Assembly (NCBI GenBank): GCA_945861245.1
Contig: CAMAUE010000029.1
Coordinates: forward strand, 1 to 44,637
DNA: 44,637 nucleotides
Reading direction: 5' to 3'
Source of the DNA: Singulisphaera sp. GP187
GTDB lineage: Bacteria; Planctomycetota; Planctomycetia; Gemmatales; Gemmataceae
A program made the position numbers and the translations under genes. Every line of letters starts with the position of its first letter. Position 1 is the first letter of the stretch. The notes below the pieces were generated by a model, which worked only from the letters and a program-made list of their open reading frames with translations, was not told the DNA's origin and ran no database searches. Positions 42,824-44,637 of this stretch are shown here, piece by piece.

Positions 42824-44038
42824 ATGTCCCTCGAACGATTACAGCGTTGGCGACTCATTCTCGGCAAAGCTGCCGAGGATCCGCTCAAGGCCGGTCATAT
42901 CGGCGCCCTTCTCACCGGCGACATGGTCGCCATGGACGAAGCGCTCGATGTCGTCTACGCCGAAGACGACGGCATCGACTTGACAAAAGAGGATTGGGAG
43001 CGCGAGCCGGGTGGTAAGCACAGTGCCGTTCGCGGGCGCACTTATCCCAAGGTTGCCCGCTGGCTCGGCGAAATCCGCCGCCTGTTTCCGACCGACATCG
43101 TCAGCCTGGTTCAGAAAGACGCCATCGAACGCCGTGGGCTCAAGCAGCTACTCTTCGAGCCCGAGATGCTCGCGCAGGTCGAACCGTCCGTCGATCTGGC
43201 GTCGATGATCTTGTCGCTGAAGAACCTCGTCCCGGAGAAGGCGAAGGCGGCCGCGCGCGACCTGGTCCGCAAAGTGGTCGAGGATCTGCGCAAACGGCTC
43301 GAATCGCGGATGCACCAGGCCGTGCGCGGCGCGCTCAATCGCCAGCAGCACAGCCAGTTTCGCAGCCTCGCCAACCTCGACTGGCAGCGCGTCATTCGCC
43401 AAAATCTCAAAAACTATAACCCCGAGTTGCAGGCAATCATCCCCGAGCACTTCTCCTTCTTCAGCCGGCAACAGAAGCGGAACGAGTGGAATGTGATCAT
43501 CGCCATGGATCAATCCGGATCGATGGCGTCGTCGCTCATTTACGGCGGTGTCATGGGCGCCATTCTGGCGGGCATGCCGGCGGTCGAAACGCATGTAGTG
43601 GCGTTCAATCACGAGGACGTCGTCGACCTGACGGCGGAGATGCACGACCCCGTCGATCTTCTCTTCGGCATCCAGCTTGGCGGCGCCGAAGATTATTGGA
43701 AAGCGACATGCTACTGCGAACAGTTCATGCACACTCCGGCAAAGACGCTCTATATTCTTCTTGCCGACCTGTACGACACAAGTCCGAATCAAGCGAAGTT
43801 TGAGAAGAGGATCGAGCAGTTGATCGCGGGGGGCCTCAAGGCGGTGACGCTGCTGGCGATCAGCGACCAAGGCAAGCCGTCGTACAATCACGACCTCGCG
43901 AAAAAGCTGACGAACCTCGGCATGCCGTGCTTCGGGTGCTCGCCAGACCGCCTGCCCGACCTACTGGCCGCCGTACTCAAAGGGCAGGATCTACACGTCT
44001 TCGCAAATCAAGCGGAAGCTGCTGTCACGCCGCGATAA
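42824..44038 (+). CDS. vWA domain protein, MoxR partner (YehP-like)
   Basis: The protein has 404 residues from ATG 42824 (TTGGAG upstream); the longer frame from 42749 reads through the hairpin. The N-terminal 200 residues are helical and charged. The vWA domain begins near 221 with the MIDAS motif D229-Q-S-G-S233 (EWNVIIAMDQSGSM). Later come FGIQLGGAEDYWKA (where classical MIDAS proteins have a Thr) and LYILLADLYD for the third coordinating Asp. vWA partners of MoxR ATPases recruit substrates or adaptors in a metal-dependent way. It is the last gene of the five-gene block, followed by an intrinsic terminator about 170 bases downstream. The length and context match E. coli YehP. Confidence 0.9.
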   Translation: MSLERLQRWRLILGKAAEDPLKAGHIGALLTGDMVAMDEALDVVYAEDDGIDLTKEDWEREPGGKHSAVRGRTYPKVARWLGEIRRLFPTDIVSLVQKDAIERRGLKQLLFEPEMLAQVEPSVDLASMILSLKNLVPEKAKAAARDLVRKVVEDLRKRLESRMHQAVRGALNRQQHSQFRSLANLDWQRVIRQNLKNYNPELQAIIPEHFSFFSRQQKRNEWNVIIAMDQSGSMASSLIYGGVMGAILAGMPAVETHVVAFNHEDVVDLTAEMHDPVDLLFGIQLGGAEDYWKATCYCEQFMHTPAKTLYILLADLYDTSPNQAKFEKRIEQLIAGGLKAVTLLAISDQGKPSYNHDLAKKLTNLGMPCFGCSPDRLPDLLAAVLKGQDLHVFANQAEAAVTPR

Positions 44039-44207
44039 TCTCTACGAATGAAGTCGGAAACCGATCTCGTGGGCTGGCCGTCGACCTCGTCTTGCTCAGA
44101 TCCTGACAGAGGCCTCCGCATGGATGTCAGGCAAAAGCGTGCAAGGTTTGATGCGACAAGGAAGCAGCGTCGGATCGCGGTACGTTGGTTCATTTTCAAC
44201 AAAGAAA

Positions 44208-44239
44208 GCCACGCCGAATTGCTTCGGCGCGGCTTTTTT
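44208..44239 (+). terminator. Intrinsic terminator downstream of the MoxR/vWA cluster
   Basis: An 11-bp stem with one mismatch (GCCACGCCGAA / TTCGGCGCGGC) and a 4-base loop is followed by six T residues. It lies between the convergent vWA gene and the gene at the window edge. Confidence 0.88.
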
Positions 44240-44271
44240 GTTCGCGCGGGGCAAGCCTCTCGCCTAAATGG

Positions 44272-44637
44272 TTACTTCTTCTCGATCTTCTTGGCAATCT
44301 TGGTCGGAGCCGTGAACAGTCGATCGATGTCGGCGTCGCTCATGGTTTCCAGGCCGGCGCCGCGGTCGATGACGAGGGCCTTGCCGCTCGGCGTGACCCA
44401 GACGACGTAGTTGCCAAGCTGGAAGACATCCTTCATTTCGGGCCGGCGTTCGAGCATGCGGAAGTAGGCCTTCGACTGCGACTTGATGACGACGGTTTCC
44501 ATCTTGGGAGTGAACTCGTCATCGATCCAGATTCCGCCGACGTCAACGACGTTGCGCATCTGGACTTTGCGGGAGGCGGCGTTCTGATTGTCCAGGCGAT
44601 CCTGGTAGCGCAGGAGGTTGTTGCGCACGGCGAAATC
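44272..44637 (-). CDS. C-terminal part of a protein, probably of the VIT/vWA type (runs off the window)
   Basis: The frame stays open to the window end, so at least 121 residues of C-terminus are visible. The segment DVGGIWIDDEFTP followed by TVVIKSQSKAYFRMLERRP and FQLGNYVVWVTPSGKALVID resembles the tail of VIT plus vWA inter-alpha-trypsin-inhibitor-like proteins of planctomycetes, which end with a similar question-of-wear segment (GVWVD..., SDAYF.LL...P, ALG). The catalytic or MIDAS parts would lie outside the window, so the assignment rests on this tail alone. It converges on the vWA gene of the cluster, with a terminator between them. Confidence 0.6.
   Translation of the reverse strand, partial: DFAVRNNLLRYQDRLDNQNAASRKVQMRNVVDVGGIWIDDEFTPKMETVVIKSQSKAYFRMLERRPEMKDVFQLGNYVVWVTPSGKALVIDRGAGLETMSDADIDRLFTAPTKIAKKIEKK

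Overview
The window looks like a chromosomal segment of a planctomycete, probably from the Gemmataceae/Pirellulales side of the phylum. The evidence is the gene content: DUF1501, tandem DUF1552 and DUF1587/1592/1595/1588/1585 cytochrome-type proteins, three DUF1559 prepilin-like proteins, a TIGR03067 lipoprotein, a G8-domain parallel beta-helix protein, and a PSCyt1-like haem motif spliced into a transporter. The sequence is GC-rich. Almost every intergenic gap carries a long, nearly perfect inverted repeat. I see no rRNA, tRNA, CRISPR array or intact transposase.

Layout. 1-487: remnant of a tricorn-type S41 protease beside half of a dispersed hairpin repeat. 488-4340: Tat-exported DUF1501 protein with an intrinsic terminator, then a secreted G8/beta-helix protein resembling the CEMIP/TMEM2 group. 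4557-8867: small DUF3592 membrane protein, a GntR/LacI-type hybrid regulator, and convergent glycogen phosphorylase. 9315-10929: DUF1559 prepilin-like protein and TIGR03067 lipoprotein. 11115-12341 (minus): VOC protein and SDR oxidoreductase. 12491-14452: POT-family peptide transporter with an inserted c-type haem domain. 14861-17850: DUF1559 protein with a 52-residue lipoprotein, a secreted BON-domain protein, and a degenerate DUF1559 protein on the minus strand. 18082-24087: two DUF1552 proteins, the large planctomycete cytochrome protein, and a secreted HMA-like protein. 24142-27174: PF00756-type esterase, pterin-4a-carbinolamine dehydratase and a conserved unknown. 27733-35427: RpoD-like sigma factor, S46 dipeptidyl-peptidase, AI-2E family permease, an unknown, a lipoprotein and an M20 peptidase.

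The best candidate for a poorly described system is 35806-44038: five co-directional genes encoding a SWIM zinc-finger protein, a HEAT-repeat protein, a MoxR-class AAA+ ATPase, a DUF5682 protein and a vWA protein. The content matches the uncharacterised E. coli yehL-yehM-yehP-yehQ set plus a HEAT-repeat subunit, in a different order. MoxR and DUF5682 overlap by 4 bases (GTGA), while three other junctions are filled by hairpin repeats. By analogy with other MoxR/vWA pairs, the ATPase and the MIDAS protein probably remodel a target recognised by the SWIM, HEAT or DUF5682 subunits; the target is unknown.

The second notable object is the POT transporter. Its c-type haem-motif domain lies in the predicted periplasmic loop between TM9 and TM10, the same loop that carries the extracellular domain of animal PepT1/PepT2. 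Many genes (DUF1501, DUF1552, the cytochrome protein, lipoproteins, DUF1559, BON, G8, S46) are predicted to act outside the cytoplasmic membrane.
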